The notes beneath the pieces were generated by a model. It did not search any database. It was not told where the DNA came from and saw only the letters and a program-made list of their open reading frames with translations. Source: Georgenia faecalis (GTDB lineage Bacteria; Actinomycetota; Actinomycetes; Actinomycetales; Actinomycetaceae). Taken from it: a stretch of 64,000 nt of DNA. Location: positions 2,604,001 to 2,668,000 of the forward strand of contig NZ_CP033325.1 in assembly GCF_003710105.1 (NCBI RefSeq), in the 5' to 3' direction. How positions within the stretch are numbered: position 1 is the stretch's first letter; the number at the start of each line of letters is the position of its first letter. Positions 1 through 11,846 of this stretch are shown in pieces. Both the position numbers and the translations under genes were made by a program.

Positions 1-427
1 CCCGGACCCGGAGATCCTCGCGGCCCTGCTCGCCGCGGCCCGCCGCGGCGCCGACGTGCGGGTGCTCGTGCCGGCGGTCTCCAACCACGTCGTCGCCGAC
101 TGGCTGGCCCGCGGGCACTACGATCAGCTGTTGCGCGGTGGCGTGCGCCTGTGGCTCTACCAGGGCGCCATGGTCCACGCGAAGACCATGACGGTGGACG
201 GCCGGTGGGCGACCGTCGGCACGACGAACATCGATCGGCTGTCCCTCACCGGCAACTTCGAGATCAACCTCGAGATCTTCGACCGCGACTTCGCGGCGCA
301 CCTGGAGCAGGTCTTCGCCACCGACCTCACCAACGCCCATGAGCTCACCCTCGAGGAGTGGGAGCAGCGCTCGGTCCTGGCGCGTGTCAGCGAGCGCGTC
401 CTGCGCCCACTCGCACCGCTGTTCTGA
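1..427 (+). CDS. Phospholipase D-family / cardiolipin synthase-like protein, C-terminal part (5' end outside window)
   Basis: The reading frame is open from the left edge, so only the last ~141 residues are present. The visible part carries the second HKD motif of the phospholipase D superfamily: H-A-K-T-M-T-V-D followed by G-T-T-N-I-D-R. A typical closing segment follows (N-x-E-I-N-L-E-I, then D-x-x-F). This is the layout of bacterial cardiolipin synthases, which join two phospholipids at the cytoplasmic membrane. Because the first HKD motif and any N-terminal membrane segments lie outside the window, a different PLD-family phosphatidyltransferase cannot be excluded. The gene ends 30 bases before the next start and is read in the same direction, so the two may be cotranscribed. 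Confidence 0.85.
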   Translation, partial: PDPEILAALLAAARRGADVRVLVPAVSNHVVADWLARGHYDQLLRGGVRLWLYQGAMVHAKTMTVDGRWATVGTTNIDRLSLTGNFEINLEIFDRDFAAHLEQVFATDLTNAHELTLEEWEQRSVLARVSERVLRPLAPLF

Positions 428-457
428 AAGGCCCGCTTGTCCTGAAAGGCCCCGCTC

Positions 458-2020
458 GTGCTCGATCTCCTCGCCAGCTCCCCCCTCCTCACCATCGCCG
501 TCGTCATTGCCCTGGGCACCCTGCTCGGCGCGGTGCCCTTCGGGCCCGTGAAGTTCGGGGCGGCGGGAGCGCTGTTCGTCGGCCTCGCCGTCGGCGCCCT
601 CGACCCGCGCCTCGGCGAGGGCCTGGGGCTCGCCCAGACCCTGGGGCTGGCGCTGTTCGTCTACACCGTCGGCCTGGCCGCCGGGACCGGGTTCTTCCGT
701 GACCTGCGGGCCCAGCTGCCGCTCATGGCGAGCTCCGTCGTCGTCCTCGCCCTGCTCGCCGTCGCGCTCGTGGTGGCCGGCCCGCTCGTCGGCCTGGCCC
801 CCGACCTCTCGGCCGGCACCTTCGCCGGTGCGCTCACCTCGACGCCGGCCCTCGCGGCCGCCGCCGACGCCGCCGGCAACGAGGAGCCCGCGGTCGGCTA
901 CGCCCTGTCCTACCCCGTCGGCGTCGTCCTCACCATCGTCGTCGTCGCCCTCGTCCTCGCTCGGGGGTGGCGCGGGCGCCGCGACCCCGACCCGGTCGCC
1001 GGCGTCGGGCTCATCGACGTCAGCGCGGAGATCGACCACCCCGTGCGGCTCATCGACGTCCCCGGCTTCTCCTCGGTCCGGTTCTCCTACCTCTCCCGCG
1101 AGGGGACCACCCGGGTGGTCGAGGCCGAGGAGGAGCTCCGCGTCGGGGACCGCGTCGTCGTCGTCGGCCCCCGCCAGGCCGTCGAGGACGCCGTCGCCCA
1201 CCTGGGCCGCCGGGTCGACGAGCACCTCGCGCACGACCGCAGCGTGGTGAGCTTCCGCCGCTTCCTCGTCTCCGACCAGGCCGTCGCCGGGCGCACCGTC
1301 GGCGAGCTCGACATCCCCGGCCGGTTCGCCGGCGTCATCACCCGCGTCCGCCGCGGCGACCTCGACCTCCTCGCCTCCGAGGACCTCGTCCTCCAGCTCG
1401 GGGACCGGGTGCGGGTCGTCGTCCCCAACGACCAGCTCCGGGCGGTCGGCGCCCTGTTCGGGGACTCCGAGCGCAAGGTGAGCGAGATCGACGCCCTCTC
1501 CCTCGGTGGCGGGCTCGCCCTGGGCCTCGCCCTCGGCCTCATCACGCTGCCCCTGCCCGGCGGGGTGAGCTTCGCGCTCGGCTCCGCGGCGGGCCCGCTG
1601 GTGGTCGGCATGGTGCTCGGCCGCCTCGAGCGCACCGGCCCCATCGTCTGGGGCCTGCCCAACGCCGCCAACCTCACCATCCGCCAGCTCGGCCTGCTCC
1701 TCTTCCTCGGGGCCACCGGGCTGGCGTCGGGGCAGGCGTTCGCGGCCCAGGCCTTCACCGCGCAGGGGCTGCGCGTGGTGCTCACCGGCGCCGCCGTCGT
1801 CGTCCTGGCCGCCGTGCTGTTCATCCTCGCCGCCCGGCTGGTCGGCGCCAGCGCACCCCGGACGGCGGGGGCGCTGGCGGGGCTCGTCGGGCAGCCGGCG
1901 ATCCTCGCCTACGCCAGCGAGCGGGTCGTCGACGAGCGCGTGGAGTCCGGCTACGCCGCACTCTTCGCGCTGGGGATGATCGTCAAGATCGTCCTCGTCC
2001 AGGTGATCGTCGGGGCGTAG
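458..2020 (+). CDS. AspT/YidE/YbjL-type putative transporter with central TrkA-C domains
   Basis: A 520-residue membrane protein with a GTG start. Hydrophobic half one covers roughly residues 5-185 and half two roughly 350-520. Both have the glycine/alanine-rich helices of the Asp-Ala antiporter 'duplication' fold. Between them lie two tandem RCK_C/TrkA-C-like regulatory domains (about residues 195-270 and 275-345, each ending in R-V-G-D-R-V-V-V-V or L-G-D-R-V-R-V-V-V). This is the full architecture of the AspT/YidE/YbjL family. The founding member exchanges aspartate for alanine, but most relatives have no proven substrate, so none is assigned here. It follows the PLD gene by 30 bases and converges on the MupG gene with only 6 bases between stop codons. 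Confidence 0.85.
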   Translation: MLDLLASSPLLTIAVVIALGTLLGAVPFGPVKFGAAGALFVGLAVGALDPRLGEGLGLAQTLGLALFVYTVGLAAGTGFFRDLRAQLPLMASSVVVLALLAVALVVAGPLVGLAPDLSAGTFAGALTSTPALAAAADAAGNEEPAVGYALSYPVGVVLTIVVVALVLARGWRGRRDPDPVAGVGLIDVSAEIDHPVRLIDVPGFSSVRFSYLSREGTTRVVEAEEELRVGDRVVVVGPRQAVEDAVAHLGRRVDEHLAHDRSVVSFRRFLVSDQAVAGRTVGELDIPGRFAGVITRVRRGDLDLLASEDLVLQLGDRVRVVVPNDQLRAVGALFGDSERKVSEIDALSLGGGLALGLALGLITLPLPGGVSFALGSAAGPLVVGMVLGRLERTGPIVWGLPNAANLTIRQLGLLLFLGATGLASGQAFAAQAFTAQGLRVVLTGAAVVVLAAVLFILAARLVGASAPRTAGALAGLVGQPAILAYASERVVDERVESGYAALFALGMIVKIVLVQVIVGA

Positions 2021-2026
2021 CCGGGG

Positions 2027-3112
2027 TCAGGCGTCGGTGAGCCGCAGGCGCACGCGCCGCCCCGGACCGATGCGCTCGAGCAGCGCCCGGTCCTCCTCCA
2101 CGACGTGCCCGACGACGTTGACCGTCGGGTCCGCGGGGATGTCGACCTTCTGGAGCGCGATCTCGCCCTTGTAGCGACCGGCGCCGTCGTTGTCGACGGT
2201 CACGGAGCCCGCCGGGCGCGCCCGCGCGCCGGTCGCCGGGATCGTCGCGTCGGCGAGGGCGCCGCGCGCGCTCTCCAGGCGCACCATCGCGGCCGCCGCG
2301 TCGGTGCGGTTGCGGTCGACGCGCCTCAGCTGCTCGCGCACGGCCGCCGGCACGTCGGCGGTGAGCCGGACCTCGAGCTCGACGACGTCCTCGACGACGA
2401 ACGCGCGCCACGCGCGGCGGGTGCGCTCGGACAGGGACGGGTCGCCGACGAAGACGTCGTCGACGCCGAGGGCGTGCAGGTCGAGGGCCGCGGCGACGGG
2501 GTGGAGGTCGCGGTGCCGCTCGAGGGTGGGCAGGCCGTGGCCGACCGGGATCCGGAGGACGCCGTCGCCGGGGACGAACGCCTGCACGGCGAACCCGAAC
2601 TCGTGGAACATCGCCGTCTGCTCGGCGACGAAGGCGTCGTCCAGGCCCGTCCAGGGCTTGGGGAAGAAGTTGTGCGAGATGCCGACCTCGTCGGTGCGCA
2701 TCCCCATCTCCACCAGCGTCTCGAAGTCGCCGCGGGTGGCGGTGCTCGCGTTGAACCACACCGGGATGGCGTGGGAGAGGCGCACGATGTCGGCCATCGA
2801 GATGCCGTAGTCCACGCGCAGTGCGTGCACGCCCCAGTCACGCATGGCGCCCGCCGTGTCGACGTCGAGGCCCACCGACTCCAGCGAGGGCCCGGAGATG
2901 TCGACGACGAGCTTGAGCCCGCTGCGCTGGGCCAGCTCGCCGACGCGGCGCATCCGCGCGCCGAAGTCGCCCTCGGGCTCCTCGGGGACGTGGAGCGAGC
3001 CGAAGAGGTAGGAGAAGCCGTCCTCCCGGGCGGCGGCGCAGACCTCCTCCGCGACGTCGAGGTGGCGGAAGTAGGCGGAGACCCCGTACTGGCGGGTGCG
3101 GGCGTCGGGCAT
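2027..3112 (-). CDS. mupG: MupG-type TIM-barrel protein (DUF871), predicted 6-phospho-N-acetylmuramidase
   Basis: A 361-residue cytoplasmic protein. The N-terminal TIM-barrel region opens with R-Q-Y-G-V-S-A-Y-F and holds Y-L-F-G-S-L-H-V-P-E-E and K-L-V-V-D-I-S. Further on come L-R-V-D-Y-G, W-F-N-A-S-T and G-I-S-H-N-F-F-P-K-P. A C-terminal beta domain follows from about residue 245 (Y-K-G-E-I-Q-like element, D-N-D-G-A-G-R-Y-K-G-E-I). This is the DUF871 signature. The characterised member MupG of Staphylococcus cleaves MurNAc-6-phosphate-GlcNAc during peptidoglycan recycling. The ATG at 3112 was chosen because a GAGG lies upstream at good spacing; in-frame codons further upstream encode only an Arg/Pro-rich stretch. 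No PTS or MurQ gene is adjacent, so substrate supply is not explained here. Confidence 0.85.
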   Translation of the reverse strand: MPDARTRQYGVSAYFRHLDVAEEVCAAAREDGFSYLFGSLHVPEEPEGDFGARMRRVGELAQRSGLKLVVDISGPSLESVGLDVDTAGAMRDWGVHALRVDYGISMADIVRLSHAIPVWFNASTATRGDFETLVEMGMRTDEVGISHNFFPKPWTGLDDAFVAEQTAMFHEFGFAVQAFVPGDGVLRIPVGHGLPTLERHRDLHPVAAALDLHALGVDDVFVGDPSLSERTRRAWRAFVVEDVVELEVRLTADVPAAVREQLRRVDRNRTDAAAAMVRLESARGALADATIPATGARARPAGSVTVDNDGAGRYKGEIALQKVDIPADPTVNVVGHVVEEDRALLERIGPGRRVRLRLTDA

Positions 3113-3152
3113 CGGTAACCTCGGTCGTCGTCGGGGCGGCGCGGCGCGCGCG

Positions 3153-3194
3153 GCCGCACGGGGCAGGCCGCACCGGGCAGGCCGCACCGGGCGG
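3153..3194. repeat. Three 14-bp tandem repeats
   Basis: Units GCCGCACGGGGCAG, GCCGCACCGGGCAG and GCCGCACCGGGCGG lie head to tail in the 215-bp divergent gap between the MupG gene and the PIN gene. They could be simple slippage or an array of binding sites; nothing else in this gap looks like a promoter. Confidence 0.8.
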
Positions 3195-3327
3195 GCGGGG
3201 CCGGGCGGTGGACCCGCACGTCAGCGTACCGAGCGCCCGGGATGCTCACGAGGGGCGGCCGTACCCGCGCCGGGAGACCGCGCCCCTCGCCCTTCACAGC
3301 ACCCGGGATCGGGGGCATCATCGCGCC

Positions 3328-3726
3328 ATGACCCGGTACGCGATCGACGCCCCGACGGCCCTGCGGTTCGTCACCGAGGGGCACGCGCTCGGCGCGGGCC
3401 ACACGCTCGTGGCCCCGTCGCTGCTCCGCTCGCACGCCCTGTCGGCGCTCTACCGGGACGTGCGGGAGGGACGGCTCGACGCGAAGGCCGGGCGCGCGCG
3501 GCTCGAGGGGGTCACCGAGCTGAAGATCCGGCTGCTGGGCGACCGGGTGTCCCGCGCGAGAGCCTGGGCGCTGGCCGAGCAGCTGGGGTGGGACGACACC
3601 CCGCTCGCGGAGTACCTCGCGGTCGCGGCGCTGCAGGCGGACGCCCTCGTCACCGACGACCCGCGGCTCGTGGCGGGCGCGGAGGGCGTGGTCGATGTCG
3701 CGCCGTTCGACGACCTGCTGCGCTGA
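3328..3726 (+). CDS. PIN-domain protein (putative ribonuclease, VapC-like)
   Basis: A 132-residue protein opening M-T-R-Y-A-I-D-A-P-T, with the first PIN acidic residue at D7. Further acidic positions sit at D89-D90/E95 and in V-T-D-D-P-R-L (D110-D111). The V-A-P-S-L-L-R-S-H-A-L segment near residue 30 corresponds to the helix after the second strand in PIN nucleases. PIN proteins are metal-dependent RNases and are often toxins. No small antitoxin gene lies directly upstream: the preceding gene is the divergent MupG gene 215 bases away, and the downstream gene is convergent. It is therefore either an orphan toxin or a housekeeping PIN protein. The start is the ATG at 3328. The upstream in-frame extension reads through low-complexity sequence. 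Confidence 0.75.
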   Translation: MTRYAIDAPTALRFVTEGHALGAGHTLVAPSLLRSHALSALYRDVREGRLDAKAGRARLEGVTELKIRLLGDRVSRARAWALAEQLGWDDTPLAEYLAVAALQADALVTDDPRLVAGAEGVVDVAPFDDLLR

Positions 3727-3746
3727 GCGGGGGCCCGCGCCCCCGC
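3727..3746 (+). terminator. Hairpin directly after the PIN gene stop
   Basis: GCGGGGG (3727-3733), a 6-nt loop, and CCCCCGC (3740-3746) start at the base after the stop codon. There is no T-run, as is usual in very GC-rich actinobacteria. It separates the PIN gene from the convergent acetyltransferase gene. Confidence 0.5.
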
Positions 3747-3814
3747 GCGCCGACCCGTGCACGCCCACCCGCGCACGCCGGCGCACGTCGACGAGTGGCG
3801 GGGTGGCGAACCGG

Positions 3815-4363
3815 TCAGCGCACCGGGAGCCGGTAGACGCTCATGAGCGGGGCGGTGCCGGCAGCCACGGCCGCCTCGTCCCAGTCGCCGGTCCAGTCAC
3901 GGTCGGCCACGCGATCGAACCCGAGGCGCGCGTAGAGGCGCAGCGCGGCCGGCATCGCCTCCATCGTCGAGAGGACGACGGCGTCGTGGCCGAGCTCGGC
4001 GGCCGCCTCAGCACTGGCCCGCACGAGGGCCTCGGCCACGCCCGCCCCCTGGTGCGCGGGGTCGACGGCGAGCATCCGCAGCTCGATCTCCCCCTCCTGG
4101 GCGATCTCGGCGTGCGGGCCGCCGGGCGCGGCCAGCGTGATGCCGCCGACGACCCGGGGGCCGCGGTAGGCGGCGAGGACGATGGTGGAGTCCAGGCGCC
4201 CGGCGACGTCACGCAGGACGGGGACGTAGCCGTCGTCCTCCTCGAGGATGCCCGCCGCGAGGTAGGCGTCGACGGTGAGGGCACCGAGGCGGTCGGCGTC
4301 CTCGGGACGCACGGGCAGGACGGCGAGGGCAGGCACGGACGGTGATTCTGCCACCGCCGCCAC
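3815..4363 (-). CDS. GNAT-family N-acetyltransferase
   Basis: A 182-residue single-domain protein. The acetyl-CoA-binding strand and loop are clear: E-L-R-M-L-A-V-D-P-A-H-Q-G-A-G-V-A-E-A-L-V, the motif A of GNAT enzymes. The C-terminal A-A-L-R-L-Y-A-R-L-G-F-D-R is the usual L-Y-x-x-x-G-F motif B. Both point to a small-molecule or peptide amine acetyltransferase, and the acceptor cannot be told from sequence. The start is a GTG at 4363, 46 bases from the divergent LCP-family gene, so the two share one short promoter region. Downstream it converges with the PIN gene. Confidence 0.85.
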   Translation of the reverse strand: MAAVAESPSVPALAVLPVRPEDADRLGALTVDAYLAAGILEEDDGYVPVLRDVAGRLDSTIVLAAYRGPRVVGGITLAAPGGPHAEIAQEGEIELRMLAVDPAHQGAGVAEALVRASAEAAAELGHDAVVLSTMEAMPAALRLYARLGFDRVADRDWTGDWDEAAVAAGTAPLMSVYRLPVR

Positions 4364-4409
4364 GCGGCCGGGCTAGCGTGCCCGTGAAGGCCACCGGAGA
4401 GGGGCGCAG

Positions 4410-8172
<3,763 letters not shown>

Positions 8173-8231
8173 AACGGAGATCACCCCTGCGACGGATGCC
8201 CGGTGTGGGTGCGGGCTGGCACCCTGGTCCT

Positions 8232-8948
8232 ATGTGCGGTCGATACGCGTCCTTCCGGCAGGCCCAGGACCTCGCCGACACCTTCGACGTCGCCGAGGTC
8301 ACCGACGAGGCGGCGGCCGTGCCGCCGTCGTTCAACGTGGCCCCCACGCAGCCGGTGCGCATCGTCCTCGAACGCCTGGTAGAGGCCGAGCCCCTCACCG
8401 TGCGGCGCGAGATGCACGCCGCGCGCTGGGGCCTGGTGCCGGCCTGGGCGAAGGACCCCTCCGTCGGGGCACGGATGATCAACGCCCGGACCGAGACGGT
8501 CGCCGAGAAGTCGGTGTTCGCCAAGCCGCTCGCCACCCGGCGGTGCGTGCTCCTCGCCGACGGCTACTTCGAGTGGCGGCGGGACGCCGGGCGCAAGATC
8601 CCCTACTTCGTCCACGGCGCCGACGCCGGGCCGGTGGCGCTCGCCGGGCTGTACTCCTTCTGGCGCGACCCCGCGAAGGCGGAGGACGACCCCACCCGCT
8701 GGCTCCTGTCGACCACCGTCCTCACCCGCGCCGCCCGTCCGGAGCTCGAGTTCCTCCACGACCGGGAGCCCGTCCTCCTCGCCCCGGGGATCCTCGCCGA
8801 CTGGCTGGACCCCGCCCTGACGGCGCCCGAGGGTGCCCTCGCGGTGCTCCACGCCGAGGCGCCGCGGGTGGACCTCCACGAGGTCGGCGCCAAGGTGGGC
8901 AACGTCCGCAACGACTCCCCCGAGCTCATCGAGCCGGTGGACGCCTGA
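8232..8948 (+). CDS. SRAP/HMCES-family (YedK-like) abasic-site DNA-protein crosslinker
   Basis: 238 residues beginning M-C-G-R-Y, so removal of Met exposes Cys2, the catalytic residue that forms a thiazolidine crosslink with abasic sites in single-stranded DNA. The other conserved residues are visible: N84 in M-I-N-A-R-T-E-T, E114 in D-G-Y-F-E-W-R, and H176 in F-L-H-D-R-E-P-V. The family shields abasic sites during replication. The start is fixed by the obligatory Cys2; the ATG is at 8232. It is divergent from ligA, another DNA maintenance gene, and ends exactly where the histidine kinase gene begins, so these two may share a transcript although their functions seem unrelated. Confidence 0.93.
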   Translation: MCGRYASFRQAQDLADTFDVAEVTDEAAAVPPSFNVAPTQPVRIVLERLVEAEPLTVRREMHAARWGLVPAWAKDPSVGARMINARTETVAEKSVFAKPLATRRCVLLADGYFEWRRDAGRKIPYFVHGADAGPVALAGLYSFWRDPAKAEDDPTRWLLSTTVLTRAARPELEFLHDREPVLLAPGILADWLDPALTAPEGALAVLHAEAPRVDLHEVGAKVGNVRNDSPELIEPVDA

Positions 8949-10208
8949 ATGGCGGAGCCCCGAAGGACCTGGGCGGGGTGGCTGCGCCCGGACTCCCGCG
9001 CCGCGGACGCCGTCGTCACGGTCGTCGCGGTCCTCGTCATCGCCGTCCCCTCCATCCACAGCTCCACCAGCTACGACGGCCTCGGCGCCGGCGCGGGCCT
9101 CCTCGCCTCCCTCGTCATGACGGTGGCCCTCTACTGGCGCCGTAGCCGCCCCGTCGCCTCCGCCGTCGTCATCTACGCCGCCGCCCTGGCGCACTTCGTC
9201 CTCGGCGCCGAGATCGTCGTCGCCGACCTCCTCATTCCCGTCGCGCTCTACTCGGTCACCGCGCACGGCCCCCGGTGGGCGGGGCGGGCCGCCCTGGCCG
9301 GCGCTCTCCTGGGCTCGCTGATCCTCGGCGTGTCGATCGGCATGGCGGACCTCAGCTCCTCGGCCGCCACCGTCATCGTCACGGCCGCGGTCGTCGTCGT
9401 CGCCTGGTCCCTGGGCCTCCTGCGCCGCAGCCGGCTCGAACGCGTCGAGACCCTCGTCGAGCGGGCCCGCCGCCTGGAGATCGAGCGGGACCAGCAGGCG
9501 CAGATCGCCACGGCCGCCGAACGGGCCCGGATCGCCCGGGAGATGCACGACGTCGTCGCCCACTCCCTGTCCGTCGTCATCGCCCAGGCCGACGGCGGAC
9601 GGTACGCCGCCGCCGCGAACCCGGACGCCGCCGTCCGTGCCCTCACGACGATCAGCCAGATCGGCCGGGACGCCCTCGCCGACATGCGCCGCATCCTCGG
9701 CGTCCTGCGTGACCCCACGGGCGGGGAGGAGGCGGGGACCGTCGCCCCCCAGCCCGTCGACGCCGACCTCGACACCCTCGTGGAGCAGGTCCGCGGGTCC
9801 GGGGTGCGGGTCTCGCTCGTCCGCCTCGGCGACTCGCGGCCGCTCCCCCCCGGCGCCGGCCTGAGCGTGTACCGGATCTGCCAGGAGGCGCTGACCAACG
9901 TCCTCAAGCACGCCGGCCCGACGGCCGCGGCGACCGTCATGCTCCAGTGGCTGCCCACGCGCCTGGTCCTCGAGGTGAACGACGACGGACGGGGCGCGGC
10001 CGCGTCCTCGGACGGTGCGGGCCACGGCCTGGTCGGCATGCGGGAACGGGTGACGCTCTTCGGCGGGACGCTCCTCGCCGGCCCGCGGGCCGGGGGCGGC
10101 TACCGTGTCCGGGCGGAGATCCCCCTGCCCCCCGCCCCCGCCACCATGGCAGGCCCGCCGCCGCCCCTGCAGCCGGCGGCCTGGCCCGCCCCGGAAGGAC
10201 ACCGATGA
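8949..10208 (+). CDS. NarL/DesK-type sensor histidine kinase
   Basis: 419 residues. Membrane segments fill about residues 20-160 (four or five helices, no large external domain), so it probably senses the membrane or an internal signal. A coiled linker leads to the HisKA_3 dimerisation box E-R-A-R-I-A-R-E-M-H-D-V-V-A-H-S-L with the phospho-acceptor H200. The HATPase domain has Q-E-A-L-T-N-V-L-K-H-A (N box) and G-H-G-L-V-G-M-R-E-R (G2 box). The ATG follows the SRAP stop directly. Its end overlaps the response-regulator start by 4 bases (ATGA), so the two proteins form one two-component system. The following MacB-like exporter is a likely target, as in antibiotic-stress systems of other actinobacteria (inference). 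Confidence 0.93.
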   Translation: MAEPRRTWAGWLRPDSRAADAVVTVVAVLVIAVPSIHSSTSYDGLGAGAGLLASLVMTVALYWRRSRPVASAVVIYAAALAHFVLGAEIVVADLLIPVALYSVTAHGPRWAGRAALAGALLGSLILGVSIGMADLSSSAATVIVTAAVVVVAWSLGLLRRSRLERVETLVERARRLEIERDQQAQIATAAERARIAREMHDVVAHSLSVVIAQADGGRYAAAANPDAAVRALTTISQIGRDALADMRRILGVLRDPTGGEEAGTVAPQPVDADLDTLVEQVRGSGVRVSLVRLGDSRPLPPGAGLSVYRICQEALTNVLKHAGPTAAATVMLQWLPTRLVLEVNDDGRGAAASSDGAGHGLVGMRERVTLFGGTLLAGPRAGGGYRVRAEIPLPPAPATMAGPPPPLQPAAWPAPEGHR

Positions 10209-10894
10209 GCCCCGACGGCTCCCCTATCCGCGTCGCCGTCGTCGACGACCAGGCCCTCCTGCGGGCCGGCTTCGGTCTCGTCATCGGCTCCCAGCCCGAC
10301 ATGGAGGTCGTCGTCGAGGCGAGCGACGGGGCCCAGGCCCTGCGCGCCCTTGACGCCTACGCCGTCGACGTCGTCCTCATGGACATCCGCATGGCGGGCA
10401 TGGACGGCCTCGAGGCCACCGCCCGGCTCACCGCGGCCCCGCGGCGCACCGGCTCCTCGCCCAAGGTCATCATCCTCACGACGTTCGACCTCGACGAGTA
10501 CGTCCTCACCGCCATTAAGGCCGGCGCCAGCGGGTTCCTCCTCAAGGACGCCCCGCCCGAGGAGATGCTCGGCGCGATCCGCACCGTCCACGCCGGCGAC
10601 GCCGTCATCGCCCCGTCCTCGACCAAGCGCCTGCTCGCCCACCTCGCGCACGTGCTGCCGGACGAGCAGAAGGCGGACCCCGCCGTCCTCGGCACCCTCA
10701 CGGACCGCGAGCGCGAGGTGCTCGTCCTCATGGCGCGCGGGCGCAGCAACACCGAGATCGCGACCGACCTCGTCGTCGCCGAGGCGACGGTGAAGACACA
10801 CGTGGGGCGCGTCCTGGCGAAGGTCGGCGCCCGCGACCGGGTCCAGGCGGTCGTCCTCGCCTACGAGACCGGTCTCATCACGCCGGGGTCCTGA
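10205..10894 (+). CDS. NarL/LuxR-family response regulator
   Basis: 229 residues. The receiver domain has the acidic pair in A-V-V-D-D-Q, the phospho-acceptor D60 in V-L-M-D-I-R-M, and the conserved lysine in F-L-L-K-D-A. The C-terminal LuxR helix-turn-helix contains L-T-D-R-E-R-E-V-L-V-L-M and A-T-V-K-T-H-V-G-R-V. The ATG at 10205 overlaps the kinase stop, which fixes both the start and translational coupling. A phosphorylated dimer would bind DNA, most plausibly at the promoter of the ABC exporter that starts 157 bases downstream. Confidence 0.95.
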   Translation: MSPDGSPIRVAVVDDQALLRAGFGLVIGSQPDMEVVVEASDGAQALRALDAYAVDVVLMDIRMAGMDGLEATARLTAAPRRTGSSPKVIILTTFDLDEYVLTAIKAGASGFLLKDAPPEEMLGAIRTVHAGDAVIAPSSTKRLLAHLAHVLPDEQKADPAVLGTLTDREREVLVLMARGRSNTEIATDLVVAEATVKTHVGRVLAKVGARDRVQAVVLAYETGLITPGS

Positions 10895-10910
10895 CCCCGC
10901 TCGCGGGCCT

Positions 10911-10929
10911 CGCCGGTCTGACACCGGCG
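10911..10929 (+). terminator. Weak hairpin after the response-regulator gene
   Basis: CGCCGGT (10911-10917), loop CTGAC, ACCGGCG (10923-10929), 17 bases after the stop. The stem is short and there is no T-run, so it may instead be an operator dyad for the downstream exporter genes. Confidence 0.35.
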
Positions 10930-11051
10930 GCGCCCGTGTACGACCAGGGGATGACGGAAGAACCAGCCCGGGGCCCGACGCCGCGGCCCGGGCCCGGCCC
11001 CTAGCGTCGAGGTACCGGCTCACGCTGCCGGCACCGAACCGAAGGAGTCCC

Positions 11052-11846
11052 ATGAGCACCACCGACGACGCCACCACCCGCACCCCGGGCCGGGCCGCCC
11101 CAGCGGCGGTCCGCGCGACCGGCCTCACCAAGGTCTACGGATCCGGGGACGTGGCCGTGCACGCGCTGCGCGGCGTCGACGTCTCCTTCACCGCCGGGGA
11201 GTTCACCGCGATCATGGGGCCGTCCGGCTCGGGCAAGTCCACGCTCATGCACCTGCTCGCCGGCCTCGACACCGCCACCGGCGGGCGGGTCCACCTCGGG
11301 GACACCGAGCTCACCACGCTCGACGACACCGCCCTCACGCTGCTGCGCCGCCAGCGCGTGGGCTTCGTCTTCCAGTCCTTCAACCTCCTGCCGATGTTCA
11401 CCGCCGAGCAGAACATCACGCTGCCCTGCGAGCTCGCCGGCACGAAGCCCGACCGCGCGTGGTTCGACGTCCTCGTCTCCACCCTCGGCCTGGGCGAGCG
11501 CCTCACCCACCGCCCCGGCGAGCTCTCCGGCGGCCAGCAGCAACGCGTGGCCATCGCCCGCGCCCTCATCACCCGCCCCGACGTCGTGTTCGCCGACGAG
11601 CCGACGGGCAACCTCGACTCCCGCGCCGGCGCCGAGGTGCTGTCCTTCCTGCGCACCAGCGTGCGCGAGCTCGGCCAGACCGTCGTCATGGTCACCCACG
11701 ACCCGGTGGCCGCGGCCTACGCCGACCGGGTGGTGCTCCTCGCCGACGGCCGCATCGCCGGCCAGATCGCCGACCCCACCCCCGAGGCGGTCCTCGCCGG
11801 GCTCGACGCCCTGCGCACCACCGACATCGAGAGCGCGGTGCGCTGA
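11052..11846 (+). CDS. MacB/LolD-like ABC transporter ATP-binding protein
   Basis: 264 residues. Walker A is G-P-S-G-S-G-K-S-T (56-64), Q-loop F-V-F-Q-S-F-N-L-L-P, signature L-S-G-G-Q-Q-Q-R (158-165), Walker B V-V-F-A-D-E-P-T-G-N-L-D-S, and the switch His in M-V-T-H-D. The N-L-L-P and T-G-N-L-D-S wording is that of the MacB/LolD/FtsE group, which works mechanically on extracytoplasmic substrates instead of through a classical pore. A GAAGGAG sits 8 bases before the ATG. The stop and the permease start share a base (TGATG), so both halves are made together. Confidence 0.95.
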   Translation: MSTTDDATTRTPGRAAPAAVRATGLTKVYGSGDVAVHALRGVDVSFTAGEFTAIMGPSGSGKSTLMHLLAGLDTATGGRVHLGDTELTTLDDTALTLLRRQRVGFVFQSFNLLPMFTAEQNITLPCELAGTKPDRAWFDVLVSTLGLGERLTHRPGELSGGQQQRVAIARALITRPDVVFADEPTGNLDSRAGAEVLSFLRTSVRELGQTVVMVTHDPVAAAYADRVVLLADGRIAGQIADPTPEAVLAGLDALRTTDIESAVR

